64,000 bases of DNA from Ophthalmolycus amberensis. Taxonomy: Eukaryota; Chordata; Actinopteri; Perciformes; Zoarcidae. The stretch spans positions 1,284,001 to 1,348,000 of the forward strand of contig JAFEUB010001068.1 of the NCBI GenBank assembly GCA_024529925.1, read 5' to 3'. The stretch's first letter is position 1; each line of letters opens with the position of its first letter. The notes beneath the pieces were generated by a model that searched no databases, had not been told where the DNA came from, and worked only from the letters and a program-made list of their open reading frames with translations. Shown one piece after another: positions 13,773 through 27,742 of the stretch. Made by a program: the position numbers and the translations under genes.

Positions 13773-16289
13773 AACCACACACATGCTGTAGGGATGTCTA
13801 TATACGGAACATTCACTCACATACTCTACTCTATGGGACAAATGAAGTGTTCCTGTATTGGCCAAAAACAATCTTGGTTCTTCTCTCTTATCATTTTTAT
13901 TTTATCTTTTGGAAATCACCCAGTGCTGGCCTTCCATTGGTCTTTTTATCCCACTCTTAAAGATCCCCCTTTTCCTCCCCTCTTTTGACTGAACCCCCCC
14001 CCCCCCCCCTCCCTCCTCCCCTACCATCAAGCCCTCCCCACACCCCAGACCCCCTTTAGCTCGCCACAGCTCCGTATGTGCAGTAATCCTGGATGCCTTG
14101 GAGGGAGAACTGCACCGAATCACTCCATAAATGTATGAGTGTCCAAAATGAAGAGGAGCTGAGAAATGTGTGGGCAGCGGGCTGGGAAGCATGTCCAAGC
14201 TTACTAACAGGATGGGGGGGCACGGCGTGGGCGGGGTGGTGCTGTACGTGGATGTGTGGGTGGTTGGGGGGTGTTGTAGGGAGAAGGGAGATGGACGGAG
14301 GCTCGTATGAAATGTCTATCTTGACAGAGGGGGGTCAGACTCGACAGCAGGGATGTTATTTTTGCAATATTTATTTTGAAATGTGGGCAAAATGTGATCA
14401 AGATTTTATCTTTTTTTTTTACTTTGGTATCATGCATCCAGGCTCAGCACCATATTGTCTTTCAGAGTATTTGAGGCAGTGCAGCAGTTGGTGTTAAGTG
14501 TCCTGCTCACACTCAAATTCAAACCTGACCCCCGAGATGGTTTGTTCCAGAACCATTTGAGAAGCCGTTTGGCAACGGGACAGGCACTTTGAAAAGATAC
14601 TTAGCAGGTTATTGGACGAACCATCTGTCAATCAAACTCTTTTCCATCGAGAAAAAAGTCCTCAGTGTTGTTCTTTTGCTCTTCTTTCAATGAAGAAACA
14701 TTCTCCACTTCTGATAAAACTGATGTCAAATATCTTGGAACGTGGCAACATTGGCAAATAGAAGTCAGATGACCGCTTATGTTTCTTGCCACGTTACACT
14801 GTGCAGTAACAATGCAACCCAATCCCCACTATTCTGCTCCACCCTGCACAATGGTTGAGCATTCAATTATTAAGATGAGGAAGAGGTCATGGTTGTGGCA
14901 GTTCAACATAATGTTTCAGGAAACTTGTAATACCAAAAAAAAAAAATTCTAATCAAATGGGAAAGTTTCATGGTGTATGTATGTATTAATTCAAATGTTT
15001 ACCTTAAACTGCAGGGAACTTACAATACATATCTTAAAAGGCCTCCTCCAGGAATCTCCACTTCACCAAACCTTCCAGTTTAATTCCTCTCTATATTCTG
15101 AAGGTTTTCACAGAGGACTTTGTTCATATGTCATTCATAGCCGGATTCATACAACATGTTATTCCTAAAAAACGTAGCGAAAATAAATTGTTGTTCATGT
15201 CTGTAGACAGTATTTTCTGATTTATGGAGTGATAAAAAGACATGTCCAAAATCCCTTCTGTAAAAACTTTACTTTACTATGTCAACAAATTGAAAGATGA
15301 ATTTTGAACCTGGCTAGTCAATATAATAAGCACATATTTAACAAGATAATGCCCACATTACATTCCCAGAACATTTGTGATACAAAAAAAAGTATTAGTA
15401 AAGTTTTTTTCCCATTTCACCATGTTACCCATTAAACTATAGTTAAGATATGGTTACGGTTTGGAAACTATAACACAAGGTTAGAAAAAGACGAGGTTCA
15501 TGACAAATAAAAGGGTGATTATTAGTTGCAGGGCGGTCTCAACCCTCCAACCCTCCAACCTTACTTACCATCTTGGTGCTTAAAGGGCACTTTCTGCATT
15601 GACATTGGACATTGGCATTGAAAGTAGAATAAATCTTGCAGTGCGGAATCGTTGAGCATAAATTCCCAAGGACTCCGGGGCTGAGCGATATCACCCTGTG
15701 TCCAGATCTCAGAGTTACTCTGGCGAGAAGTCGTAGAAATGATGGCCAAGAGCATCAAGTTGTAATAAACCAAACTTTTCCTTTAACTCTATTTCCATTT
15801 ACCTCCAATTCCAACGCCTCTCCCACGACCACATGTATTGATAGTTGTTGAAGGAGTAGAGATTATTGTATTTATGTCTTTTTATTTACTTTCAGCAACA
15901 ACCATTTTCCCAACTGATCCAGGGCTTTGACCTGCCGCCATCACTTCCTACATTCCCAGTTCCGTGTTGCTTTTACTCTCCTCTTAAGAAGCATACTTAA
16001 AGGTCACAGGTGAAGTCATTTTGTTGGGACCAATTATTCATATTCAGCGGGATTGAATCGATACATATTAACAACAATAGTGCAAGGGGGAAATCATATA
16101 CGAGCACCTGTCGAAGTCCATATGTGTTAGATACCGCGGATCAATGGAGTGTACACAGCCGGAGAAGGAGAGACTTGTTGAGTTACAGTTTTATGCCCAC
16201 ATCTTGAATTATAGAGGGTCAAGCCCAGCAAGAAATGGAGCCTGAGGAGTATTTCATGGAAGGCTTGTGTGCTTATTCCTCCCTTGGCG

Positions 16290-16320
<31 letters not shown>
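16290..16320. repeat. (TC)n microsatellite
   Basis: TC run with one G, within a longer pyrimidine-rich stretch to about 16450. Confidence 0.93.
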
Positions 16321-16321
<1 letters not shown>

Positions 16322-16894
16322 CATCCCTCTCCCTCGTCCTCTACTCGTCCTCTCTCTCGCACCTCAGTCCTATTGGAATGATGCACATTTGTTCGCCCTG
16401 TCACATCTTTGCCACTCTCCTCCCTCACCTATACTCTCTGTTGTCTGTCCCTTCTTAAGCCCCCATCCACCCGAACCCCCCCCCCCCCGCTGCTGTTCTC
16501 CATCCCTCGATGACTTCAGATGACTACAGGGGAAGTTATTTGGAGTTCAGGTAGAGTTCAGACGCAGACCCGGTAGCCTCGCACCATTCTCGCCGTCTAA
16601 GCCGACACGTGAAAGTCTCCCCTGGCTTCCTCTTGACATGGGATCAGCCTCGGAGCTCGAAGCTCCAGGAACCGTAATTTAGTCCCCAGTGGCTCGGAGT
16701 TTGCGTTTGATCAAACGAGCTGCCGCGTCTACATTTGACACTGGGCTCATTTGTGTTTAATGGCATTTTTCTTTTGCTTTTTAAAGCAACGATAGATTTT
16801 GAGACAATAGGCCCCTGAGCAACATGTAAAGCCCCCCCCCCCCATCTCATTCAGACACAAAACACCTACAAATGTGACAGCCAGTTTTTTTTTT

Positions 16895-17105
16895 TGTGTT
16901 GTGATCTTTTTAGTCATGTCTTCTCTTGGTCGTTTTGTATGTCTTTTGAGTCGTTTTCATGTCTTTGTGTCTCGTTCGAGCCATTCTGTGTACCTTTGCT
17001 GGAGTGTTTTTGTCTTTTTAGTCGTTTTGGATCTTTTTAGTCGTTTTGCTGGTCTTCCTTTGGTCGTTTTGTGTCTTCTTTTATTTGCTTTGTGTCTTTT
17101 TCAAC
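16895..17105. repeat. degenerate minisatellite (gtcgttttgtgtctttt type)
   Basis: Repeated variants of ttggtcgttttgtgtctttt and ttttagtcgttttg with irregular spacing. The open frame across it is Phe/Val/Leu-rich and looks like a by-product of the repeat. Confidence 0.75.
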
Positions 17106-19424
17106 AACATGATGGTGAACCAGATATCTCAGATGCTGCTGTTGGTTTAAAAACTGCTGATGAACTTCAGTATTTAGTTAAAACTCGAGATGAAGCGTGG
17201 CTTCCTGACTCAAGTCCAAAGCTTTCTACAGTAGATCCATGTGGTGGAAAATAATCTTTTTCATCTCACACTCGGGTAATTTACTAAATACTACAGCAAA
17301 CCATACAGAATACTACAGGAAACCAATGTGACTGTATTTGAATGAAATGTTACTGAGGATCAGTTGTGTAATAAGAAGGAAATAATCAACAAAAACATAT
17401 ATTTGGTCTGGTTGGCAGAAGCTAAATGTGAATAGACTCTGATCAAGAGAAAAGGGCCATGGTCAGGACAGCTCTCATATTAAATGACCTTTGTGAACTT
17501 CCTATAAGAAATGTCCACAGTCACTTTGATGACCAGCTCTGGCGCTTGGGCCCCTGGGCCTTTGCTCGATGGGCCCCATTCAGTAATCCTTCCATACTTT
17601 TTAGGGAAAAAGCATCAGGAATCCACACAACAGTTCAATAATGAAACTCTATTAGAGCAGTGAGCCGACAATAAGGGCTAATATACAGCAAGTATGCAAA
17701 GCACGACGTGTTGCTCAGAAGCACAACGTTACAAAGGGGCAAGTCATGTGTGTAATTGAAGATCCTACATTTCAGCCTGTTACAGGACCTTCAGTGGCTC
17801 TCCGTCTCTGTTTGGCAAAGCTCACCCTTGCCTCCTAGTGGTCAGGGAGCAGGTTGCACCTCTTGAATGGAGGACGAGAGTTGTGTGTGTTTGCACGTGG
17901 CGGTGTGGGTGTGTCGCTGCCAAGGAGCTGTCCATCTAGTCCCTGTGCGTCCTGTAATCTGCCTGACACGCGCGAGGCCCCCAGTGACTCTCTGTTATTA
18001 GGCCCATTAGACGGTCCGGGATGAGGTTGAATTTTTATTAGCTCGGGCGAATGTGTGCGCATGCGCGTGCACTTGCATGCGTGTGTGAGATGAGTATGTA
18101 ATCTGTCTGACACCAGCCAGCCAAGAGGGAGCGACACTCGAGGGATGACGGATAATAAGTCGGCATTCACAGACCAGAGACGGCAAACCTGGAGTGACTG
18201 CATGGCAGCAGTGCCTGATGTATTTTTGTAGTCGCTTGTTGGTGAATTAAGGCGTTGATGGCAAATGTGCATCTGTCACTTCTAAGCGTACCAGTGAGAT
18301 CTTTCTCAACTCACCACTCTGATCACGAATGTAGTAACTCAAGCTGCAACCTTACTCTATTGGCTGCATTTCCTATTCAAGTCAGGCCTCTAATTCCACA
18401 GCATTCTCTTCTCTCTCAGCCATATCGTCCCATTCCACACTCATCTGTTGCCCCTCTATCATATCACAGTGCATTTCCCAACCAATAAACGGAGGCACTC
18501 TTCTGTAGAAATGTATTTATCTTTCACATAAACTCCATTCCGGCTCCACTGGTCTCTCTCCAGTAGCTCTCGCTGGCACTTAATTTCTATTAATGGTTCT
18601 GCAACTGGCGCTCGAATCCAATCCACTGCTAGTCAGGCACATGAGGAAATATGCATTGGCAATTATCCTCTGTAATGTGCATGGGCCCTGACCACTAATG
18701 CGTCTGTGCTCATTGTGTATTGCGGGGAAATATTGTGCACGCATACATTAACCGTGATGCAGAGGCCAACGTGCAGGGTTCGTGTAATGTAAGTCAGGCC
18801 ACATTATTGTAGCCGTTGTCGTCACTTTCTTGACAAACAAAACAGAAGAATTGGCTGCACCCTTGCACAGAAACCCCCCCACACACACCTGGTATCTATC
18901 AGTGCAGCACAGCAGCAAACCAGCTCTCGATAACAATCATCATCAGCATTGTCCGCTGAGTAGCTTGTAAAGCCTCGTGTCCCCCCCCAAGTGATGGCAA
19001 CAGTGTTTCTCTCGCTATGCCATTGTTTCTGGAGAGCCCTCCGATATCTGCTCAGCTGTCAGCTGGTTATAGATTCAACACGGCTCACTGGGACAGTGAC
19101 AGGAGGCCAATAACGGGCTCCTGGGCTTGTAAAGCCTCCATCTGCAGAGGAAACACAGAGCAAATAAACCCAGAGGAGCCAACACACTCGCACAACCCTA
19201 TTAGAGCTGCTGTAATGACACTGCTGCGTGTGTTCACGCACACCTAGTGTGCGTTAAAGTTTTATCGTGTGAGGTCAGTGATGAGGTGGGCTCAGATATG
19301 ATGGGATGAGGCCTAATACGGTGCTTTATAGATGCTCTGTGTGTGATTGTGTGTCTGGTGTGTGATGATGGTCTTTGTGTGCGTATGTGAGCACATGTGA
19401 ATAAATATTTCTTATAGATTTGTG

Positions 19425-19448
19425 CGTGTGTGTGTGTGTGTGTGTGTG
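19425..19448. repeat. (GT)n microsatellite
   Basis: 24 bp of GT. Confidence 0.93.
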
Positions 19449-19604
19449 AGACTCCTGCCACCATGCTGTCATGTTTATCCGCATCAGCATGGCAGCAAAA
19501 TATCAGATCTCTGCTGCAGTTCACTTAAATGTTAAACGTTATGGATGGGGCCCGACCCCATGCATTACACGCACTCTTCTCTTCTTCTAAATATACAGTG
19601 ATAC

Positions 19605-19606
<2 letters not shown>

Positions 19607-19645
<39 letters not shown>
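19607..19645. repeat. (CA)n microsatellite
   Basis: 39 bp of pure CA. Confidence 0.96.
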
Positions 19646-19648
<3 letters not shown>

Positions 19649-20680
19649 CCTCCTGACCCTGCCTGATATGAGGTTTACCAGCCGTCTCCCTCTGGTGGAA
19701 CTCATCTACCTTGAAACCTGAATTCCTGCCGTGCTTTCCACTTGATCAGCTTGCGATTCTTTTACTAGACATCCATCAAGTCCTGTAAAACCCTAAACAA
19801 CGATCCCTCTTTTATTTTTTCTTCCTGTTTGCCCACAAGGACAGCGGACGGAGAGGAAACTTCCTATTGTGGCCAAGGCAACAGAGGCAGGTTGCCTCGT
19901 TTATGACAGAAGGACCTCAACAATAGACTTGTCTGTGAGAACAAACGGAGGAAAAGAGGGCAAAGGCGCCTTTTGCTTCGTTGAGTGCGATAATAATCAA
20001 TGTTGAGGAGTTGGTCAAAAGACGCCTGAAGAAATGTGTGAGCAATGTTTCCAAGGGAGAGATGAACAGATTGAAAAGGCCTTGTGAAGATAATACTGTA
20101 ATTATTTACAATATATATGTTTCTTTATGGAGGTGCTGTACTGTATGTGCACTTGTGTGTGCGTTTGGAAGTGTGCATTAAAAGAGGGCCTATGGGAATG
20201 AAATTCTAGCCAGTGAGCTCCATCCCAGAGCTAAATTACACAAGCCAGTCATGATTTCATGCTTCACCACATTACTTCTGCTTTTTCCTCTGCTCTCTGC
20301 ACTATCTCCCCTCCTCTTCCTGTCTCATTTACTTCTGCTTTAACCCCGCATGGATCTTATCTGGTTAAAGAGCAAAAAGAGGTGAACCATACAGCCATGC
20401 GCCATGAATATTTCATCTGTTTGTATTACCATTTTCTCCAAAGATTCTTTGTTCAATGTATAATACATGCAGCGTCGCACCTCTGTGCCGAGATCATAAC
20501 CCCTGCCCTTCTAATCACAGGCGAGGCATGCCCTCACCTAGCCAGCTGTGTGTGTGTGTGTGTGTTTAAATATGTTCGTGCGTGAATCAGGAGCGTGGTT
20601 TTTTGTGTAGGTGGATGCCTGTGTACAGTCAGTGCATGCATGCTGACAGACTTGTATTTCCATATGAGCGCACGTTTGTG

Positions 20681-20684
<4 letters not shown>

Positions 20685-20717
<33 letters not shown>
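20685..20717. repeat. (TG)n microsatellite
   Basis: 33 bp of pure TG. Confidence 0.95.
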
Positions 20718-20719
<2 letters not shown>

Positions 20720-23087
20720 GAGAGCTAGGGGTTAGAGCGAGGCTAAGACCGGCTCATCGTTCACACACACACTCCTCTCCCCTCAGGCTGGATTAGATGA
20801 TGAGGTGGGAGACTGAGTGAGATTGGAAAGGAGAGGCAAAAAAAAGTGTTGGTCGGAGGGAGAAAGAGAGCGAGTAACAGATTAAGAGTGAAATTCAAGT
20901 CTTTCGGCTCCAGGTTTAAGTTGCAGCTGTAATATTCTTTCAAATGATCTACCTCCCTTTCGATATACTGTCGACCCACACCACGGTCCGACGGCTTGCT
21001 TCTCCCTTCATCTCCTCCCATCTTTCTGTCGCTAAATGAGCACTGAATAGAGAAGCAGGTGAGGCTGTATGGATTTGAATGGCTCACTCGGTGGGTGTGT
21101 GATGGAAAAAAAAATGGGTGCACTAAACTGCCCGTATCTCTTCATAGCCAAAGAAATGGGCTCTTTTAAATGTATAGTTTCTCCGAAATTACCATACAAC
21201 CAATTCAAAACAGTGAGTCTCAGGCAGGCAGTGAATATATGAAGAGCGTTTGACCCGAGTGTCTGAGAAATCTCAACGCATTTACCTTGAGCACGAGTGT
21301 GAGTGTGAGTGTGTGTGTGTGTGTGCACCCAAAAATGATCTGTCTTCAGAGGCGTGAAGGCAGGCGTCTGACAGATTTGAGCTGAAGCTCATCAAAGAGG
21401 AAATTATTCCAATTTACTCCATATCCAGGAATAATCAGAGTTGTCTTGGTGCTAAGTTCACACACAAACACACACACACAGACATGCATGGTTGCACTTA
21501 TTAGTCACACATATGGATTCAAATGCAACGTGTTTCATATGTTTTCGGTGACAGAAATAAAATGCAGGCTCAGAGACAAACACATTTCGGTTTTATCAAG
21601 CAGAACTGCTAAAGTCGTCACGTCATTTTTTTTTTTAACAAACAGCAAGTTTCAATTGGGAGTTTTTCACCATCCCCAATTAGCACAATTCATCTGTTAT
21701 GTCAAAGCCCCCCAGAAAAAGTGATTTCGGAGCTGAGACTGTTTGTAGCATTAATGCTCTCAGAACCAAAGCATTTACCTTTTGACTCATCAAATGCATC
21801 CAGAAGATGAAAGTTGGCGTGTTGTTTTACTTTGAATTAGACTCCATCTTTGAACCGCTTCTTGTTTGTTTGTGATGGCGAAAAAACTCGCAGCATTTGT
21901 GATCAAACCCCTCGAGACCGCCTGTCTCGGTTTGGCTCTTCAAACTGCCGCGTGCATCTCATTGTGTTCATACTTCGTGCACATCATGAAGAACCTCGGG
22001 CTGGGCTTTGACTGCTGTGTTCAGTATCCTCTTGGTGTGTGTGCTCGGAAAAAAATGCCCTTTTAACCTGCAACATGCTGAGAGTTGTTGTTGTACAGTT
22101 GAAACTAAGTCATAAAAGACGAGCAATTCACATGGGAAATATCCATTTAAAGCAGTGGAGCCGCGATCCTCTCGTGGCCTTGAGTGCAGCTTCAAGTTTC
22201 TTTTGCAGTCATCTCAAATGTCAGCGCTGCAAAATCGATATAAAAAGACGTCCATGAAGGAAAATATTCTTTATTTTTATTGTTCACACTGCAGAGAAAA
22301 CCACATCATAGAAAACTCATGTTTTGTCGTGCTGGCAATGGCAGGAAAGCAACCATTCGATTTGCAGTGACAGATTGCAGAGGCCAGTACCTCAATCTGC
22401 CAACTCTCTTTCCTCTTCATCATGCTCCTCTTCCTGTCAGACCCAAACATGCATGTGTTTCCTCTCCAGTTCCATTTGGAAAGGCTCAGGCTCCAGGTGT
22501 TTGCTCTTCCTTTTACATCCTAGCTTGACAGCACAAGTGTCTTTGTTCTCGTTCTTTGATCTGTATTTTGATTGGAGGCCTCCTTTCCCTCTGCAGCCAG
22601 TGTGTGAACTGGACCACCAGGCCCAGTCTGACTGGGTCCGGCTTTGTAGACAGTAAGAGAGAGAAGAGGTGTCAAGGAATGTTTGAAACCTGCTGGTTGT
22701 CAGCAGACGGAATGGAACAGGGTAGAACAAACACATATGATTATTTGACGTCTCTCTGCATCATTGTAGCGCTGAAACAAGTGCACCAGCTCGCACATCG
22801 ACATGTGTTGGGCATCCGTTAGTAGCCTCATGTCACCGGCTTCCATTGAACGTGACTTGTAGCTTGTAGCTGTGTCGCTCATAGTTTGAACACAGAATAA
22901 TACACCGTACAGAAATGAGAGTTGTAATGATTCTTATCTGACTCTCAGAAAGAAGACAAATACTTGTACTTCACAAAATCCAAGCTGTTCCTGTGTTTCA
23001 TCGACTCTGCTTTATATGTCAGAGCTGTGAGGATGAATCACTTCAAGCGAATCCAGCTAGCTTTGTAACATCCGGGTAACTCTAAAA

Positions 23088-23230
23088 TAGGGGTTCTCAA
23101 CCTTTCGCAACATAAGGCCCACTCCCGATTATTACAGTCTTTGGGTGTGAAAAGTGAAGGCAATGAAGGAACGCCCTGATCTTAAATTCTGGGGGCGACC
23201 CCTCTGGTTGCAAAAAGAAGTCCGATTGAA
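23088..23230. repeat. hAT-type MITE fragment (ggggttctcaacc end)
   Basis: TAGGGGTTCTCAACCTTTCG at 23088, followed by taaggccca and tctgggggcgaccc, is the terminus of a common vertebrate hAT MITE type. The opposite end is not visible, so the copy is truncated or decayed. Confidence 0.55.
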
Positions 23231-23888
23231 CAGAAGAATAGAAAATGACTCTACTTCTCTCTTGATTTATTACCTCAGTAAACATCATAAACATGAGTTT
23301 ATGGTCTCAATCGCTAGTTTCAAGTATTCTTCAATACAGCATGATGTTCATTGAGTAAATTATGGTCCATTCAGAATTAAATAGACCATAGAGCGGAGTA
23401 TGATTTAGGGCGGGGCTACCTTGTGATTGACTGGTCGCTAACAAGGCGTTGTCTGGTCTGGGAGTGTTTTCCTTCCACAACTTTAACCTTTTCAAAAGTG
23501 TGTTTTCAGTTCATGAAAGTTAATTGTAACATTTTGTTTACCTATAATTTCTTCTTCAGCGTTCGGTGGTAGTTAGCTCAACTGATACGATCTTTTCTTA
23601 ATGGATTTTTACTATAGGCCTGTTCTAAACTAGGTACAATATTGCATCATCTTTTTATAACTGAGGAGCACATATCACTTTCTACTAAACTCTGTATATC
23701 TGTTTCTATCATCAGATGGAAGGATTAGTCCCTAATTACATTTTTATATATACACCTTCCTATTACACAAAGTGTTTGACATACAGAACAATATGCATTA
23801 CATTCATCATGATGTAAGCTTACCTCATGAAGTGATTTACGTCGCTGATAATAGTTGTAATACATGTCAGCCTGCAATAACATACACA

Positions 23889-23893
<5 letters not shown>

Positions 23894-23919
<26 letters not shown>
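23894..23919. repeat. (AC)n microsatellite
   Basis: 26 bp of pure AC. Confidence 0.95.
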
Positions 23920-24429
23920 TCAATACGTCACCCTGTCTGCCACGACTGGTGCGGTCTATCAATCAGAGTAAGCTGACAGCTATAGGCTTAATGCCCCCCT
24001 TTTATTTAACCATGCTTCATAATTTACCATTAGATTACCGGGTTTAGATCATAGCAGCACATGTGCTGTTTGTAGTGCTCTTTAATTGTGATGCATACTC
24101 TGAGCACCGTACCGTCATTTTATGACATTTTTTTAGGCCTTTGCTAACCACACATCCGTTCTACCTTTTGCATATTTGACATAAACAATGTCGACATTAC
24201 ATGCTGATCCAATACAAATGTGCTGTAAGCAATCTAACTATATATCCGCTTTTCATGATTGGACATGAAGCTAAATGTTCCCTTAAAGCCAAATACAATA
24301 TGGAGATTTACTCAATATCAATAAAAGTGATTTGCCACATCTGCGCGTAGATATGTTAACAACTTTGATAGTCACACTCCATAATTGGCAGGCCACGGCA
24401 TGCTTAGTTATTCAGCGATAATGAGAACA

Positions 24430-24470
24430 GCTCTCTCTCTCTCTCTCTCTCCCTCTTTCTCTCTCTGCCT
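24430..24470. repeat. (TC)n tract
   Basis: TC run with CC and TT interruptions; it could serve as a polypyrimidine tract for the CAG at about 24503. Confidence 0.9.
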
Positions 24471-25220
24471 CGCTCTCCCATAACACACAGCACTATCCTG
24501 CAGATGTTCAACAGCAACACTGATTCAAACCATCAGCTCTGCCCATTGTGCCAACTGGACACGTGCCCGTCCTTCAGTAAGACTCGAGTAAACATCAGTG
24601 CAATCGCCATCTTCGTCATCAGCAGAATGTCTGGCTTGAGGGAGAGCACAAGGCAAGATGACTGCAGAGCCATGAACTTTAATCGACCTCATTGCGGGCT
24701 TGGATCTATCATCTTAACTGAGGCGATCCGGAGCCGACAGTTCCGGACATCCATCATGGGAACTGCTCAGCCCTGACACACATAAAACCTGAAACAGCAC
24801 AGAGTCGGACTCAATAGAACAGGAAAGTTTCCGTTTGATAAGTCCAACTTCCCCCTCTCTGTCAGGACATCAATCAAACCTGCACGACTTTGCTCTGACT
24901 TCCATAATCAAATGCCCCCAAAACATATATATGGAAATATGCTGTTCGTTTGTAGTGCCCTCTGTTAAACTTTCCTTTTACATGTGAATACTTCTCTCCA
25001 TTCTAGCAGATCTATTTCTTTGTTAAATCCCCTCTGTTCTGGCTGCTGTATCCCTCCGCATAGAAAAGGTTAAACACACCTAAGCAGCGGCAGTGTGACT
25101 GATGCCGGGGCTGTTTTTAAATGTTAATGACGCCCTCCGGGCAGAACGCTGTGCACCGCAGTATCCTACCTTTAGAGTTATAGTGGTCTGGTTATGCTAT
25201 AGTGGCTCCATCTGTGCACG

Positions 25221-25245
25221 CACACACACACACACACACACACAC
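25221..25245. repeat. (CA)n microsatellite
   Basis: 25 bp of pure CA. Confidence 0.95.
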
Positions 25246-27084
25246 CAGGGACGGCCCACTGTACAGCTGGCACGCAGCCAGGAGTCCTTCCACTGAGTGG
25301 TCAGGGAAAGAAATCAATCAAACATGGCTTGTCAGGCCCCTGAATCCATTATGGCAGGGAGAGTGGTGAGGCTTGAGTAAACAGGGATGACAAGGAGAGA
25401 CAATTAGCACGAATTCAGGCTTGTGTTAAGGGCAAGCTCGGGGATTTGGTAGTCCTGCATGGCCTAGTTTGGCCCACCTCAGCTTAGCTCCGTCAACGGG
25501 CTCGGCTCGCAGCTTTATTGCTGGTAATTCACTCGCCCTCAGTGTTTTATGCCCTCTCTCTTTACAGCCTAAGCAGGCCAACTCCATTTAAATAAACACC
25601 AGTGCTGCAGAATGATGGCTGAGGTGGTTAAAAGCACTGATGCAGGACTAGCACATACACTGCATCACAGCTGGGGTCATTACGGCGTTTCGGGCCAATA
25701 TAGTGTACAAGTATTAGATCAGGCGCAGACAGGAGATCTCGCCGAAACCGAGTGCCTCTTTGAATTCATATACCGTACAGCAGCGGTGTACATGACTGCT
25801 TCCACATAGCGTGCGTTGATTGTACCTGCAAACTTGGTAGGCTACAACACAACCATCTGTATGCAGCACTTATTTGCTGAAAATCACTCCCCGACCTGCA
25901 AAATTAGTCGCAAGATTTGCTGTACTCGGATCAGGAGAGGAACTGATTGAGAAACAAAGTGCGGAGAGCTCTCGGTGCGAGTAAGTGTGCGGCCATTACT
26001 CATACGTGAACTCATTACGTTGGTCTAATAGCTCCGTCTCTGTGACTCTGCCTGTGACTGCCTATATGGAAAGAACATTAGTGCGGCCTATGTATGGAAC
26101 ACAGTGTTGAGGTCCATTCGTTCTTCACTATGGTATGGATCAGGCAGATAATTAACTGCAGAGACATGAAGTCGTTGTTCAGTTGGAGATATGGGCCCGC
26201 TCTAATAAGCGCTCGCACTATGGAGCGGCGAGGAGGGAAAGGGACGAAATTACAGGGCTGGCTCTGCTAATGTCTGTTGAAAGACACTCACTGTCTCTTT
26301 GCACTGTCCTACAGTCCCCATACCTCAGTATTAGTGTGTGCTGTGTTCATTTTTAAACTCCCTCTCACCTCATAATTATGCTTTGCTTCTTGTTACTTCA
26401 CTTGGATGTTTGAGCTTCACTGTGCACAACGATGTGTGTGACATTAGAAGGCTGTTTTCACATTTTTCTGCTGCAGGAGGAAAGCTTCTCGCCTTAAATC
26501 TCAGGCCAGCACGTTTAGTCAGGGCAGGATTTTAAAGCAGTGTGGAAGCCAATCGCAGCCCAGTGAGTGTGATGTGGAAACCTGCAACCTCCTTGAGACT
26601 CAACAAACACTTTGAATTGATTTCTTTCCCTATAAAACATTGAGTCTATTCATTAATATCTTAAATTGCGCATTGTTTGCTCATTGCTAAGCTTGTGCCT
26701 TAAACCACCACCAAATGTTCTTCTGCAGAACAGCTTGAAACCGATTACAGGACTCATTAATGTCAGGCCTTGTGCATTCATGCCTTAATGCTCGATAAAC
26801 CAAAGCTTTTAAACTATATTGGCACATTTCTACATGCATTTTTTAAAGAAGGAGAAGCAGATGCAATTTGATCCGATTTGCTGTGAGATAATACATTTTC
26901 AATCAGTCAAATGTATTATTTAAAGTTTTTGAACTTTCAATTGCAGTTTGAGACTCTGGCATTTTTTAGATACAAAAATAAGTCAATATAAAATATCAAC
27001 ATGCGCAATATTTGAATGCTACTTTTTGTTTTATCGAATAACTGTTTTGTCTGCTAATGTATCAAATAGTTCAAAGTATTCCGG

Positions 27085-27330
27085 TTCATATGATATCTTA
27101 CAAAAAATGTACTCCTCATTTTTCGTGCGTTTTCCTACGAAAGTCCAGCAACGTGTAATTTCCCGCTCATTACGTGCAGTCTTTTCAAAAACGTTTGTCT
27201 TTACAGCAAACAACTTAGTTAGGTTCAGGAAAAGGACCATGGTTTGGGCTAATACAACTACAGAAGTGACGTTAAGCACGGATAGAACGTGACAAATAAA
27301 TGAACGTTGACTTCACATTTCCCACTGGGC
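27085..27330. repeat. interspersed repeat, copy 1
   Basis: It aligns by eye with 30597-30885: gttcatatga / gttcgtatgt at the start, then aacttagttagg, ggtttgggctaat and cgttgacttc in the same order and spacing. Copies are clearly diverged. The ORFs here are incidental. Confidence 0.7.
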
Positions 27331-27369
27331 ACGTCTCCTGGCTGAAAGACGTGTTTTTGTTTGCCCTGT

Positions 27370-27742
27370 GTTGTCACGGGAGTTCACAGGTAGGACCCAA
27401 ACACAAGACCACAGGAGACCGAAGTTAATGGAAACAGGTTTTATTTAGCCTGACTAAAGACAGGAAGGTGTGGAGCCCGTGACTGCAGGACCAGAGTTTA
27501 TATAGAGACAGGGGAATCATTAGTGGGACCTGAGTCTGGTGTGTCAGGCTGCAGGAGGTGATCGGCTGGAGTGTCCTCAGCTGTGCACAATCAAGGGTGT
27601 GGCCATGGGAGGTGTCTGGAGGCAGAGGACAAACACAGAGCACATGGCACACAATAACAAACAGGGGAATGACAGGACACATGAGGAGAGGAGATCAGGG
27701 GAAACACACAACGGGTCAGACAGGGATCCTGGATCCTGACAT
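27370..27742. repeat. probable teleost interspersed repeat (ttgtcacgggag ... ggatcctgaca)
   Basis: The sequence from ttgtcacgggagttcacagg to ggatcctggatcctgaca, with aacaggttttatttagcc and tatatagagacagggg inside, resembles a high-copy teleost repeat I recall. The termini TGTCA-like and TGACA could be inverted ends. No second copy occurs in the window, so family and limits are uncertain. Confidence 0.45.

Larger units (their letters stand above)
6521..16894. other. intergenic, no gene seen
   Basis: Apart from the listed simple repeats and G or C homopolymers (for example near 6829 and 13997), I see no coding exon. The stretch near 14535-14640 (gagaagccgtttggcaacgg) may be an old repeat. Longer frames (14093-14497, 13902-14198) run through G- or C-rich low-complexity DNA. 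Confidence 0.55.
17106..27084. other. intergenic, no gene seen
   Basis: Mostly unique-looking DNA with simple repeats and one hAT MITE fragment. One weak exon-like segment lies at 24504-24577. No protein family recognised in any frame. Confidence 0.55.

Noticed and set aside
13902..14198. Gly-rich minus-strand frame and its Pro-rich counterparts
   Set aside because: It is created by C and G homopolymers near 13997-14020.
17835..18272. 145-codon frame on the minus strand
   Set aside because: Composition is unbiased and no domain is visible; length is within chance for stop-poor intergenic DNA.
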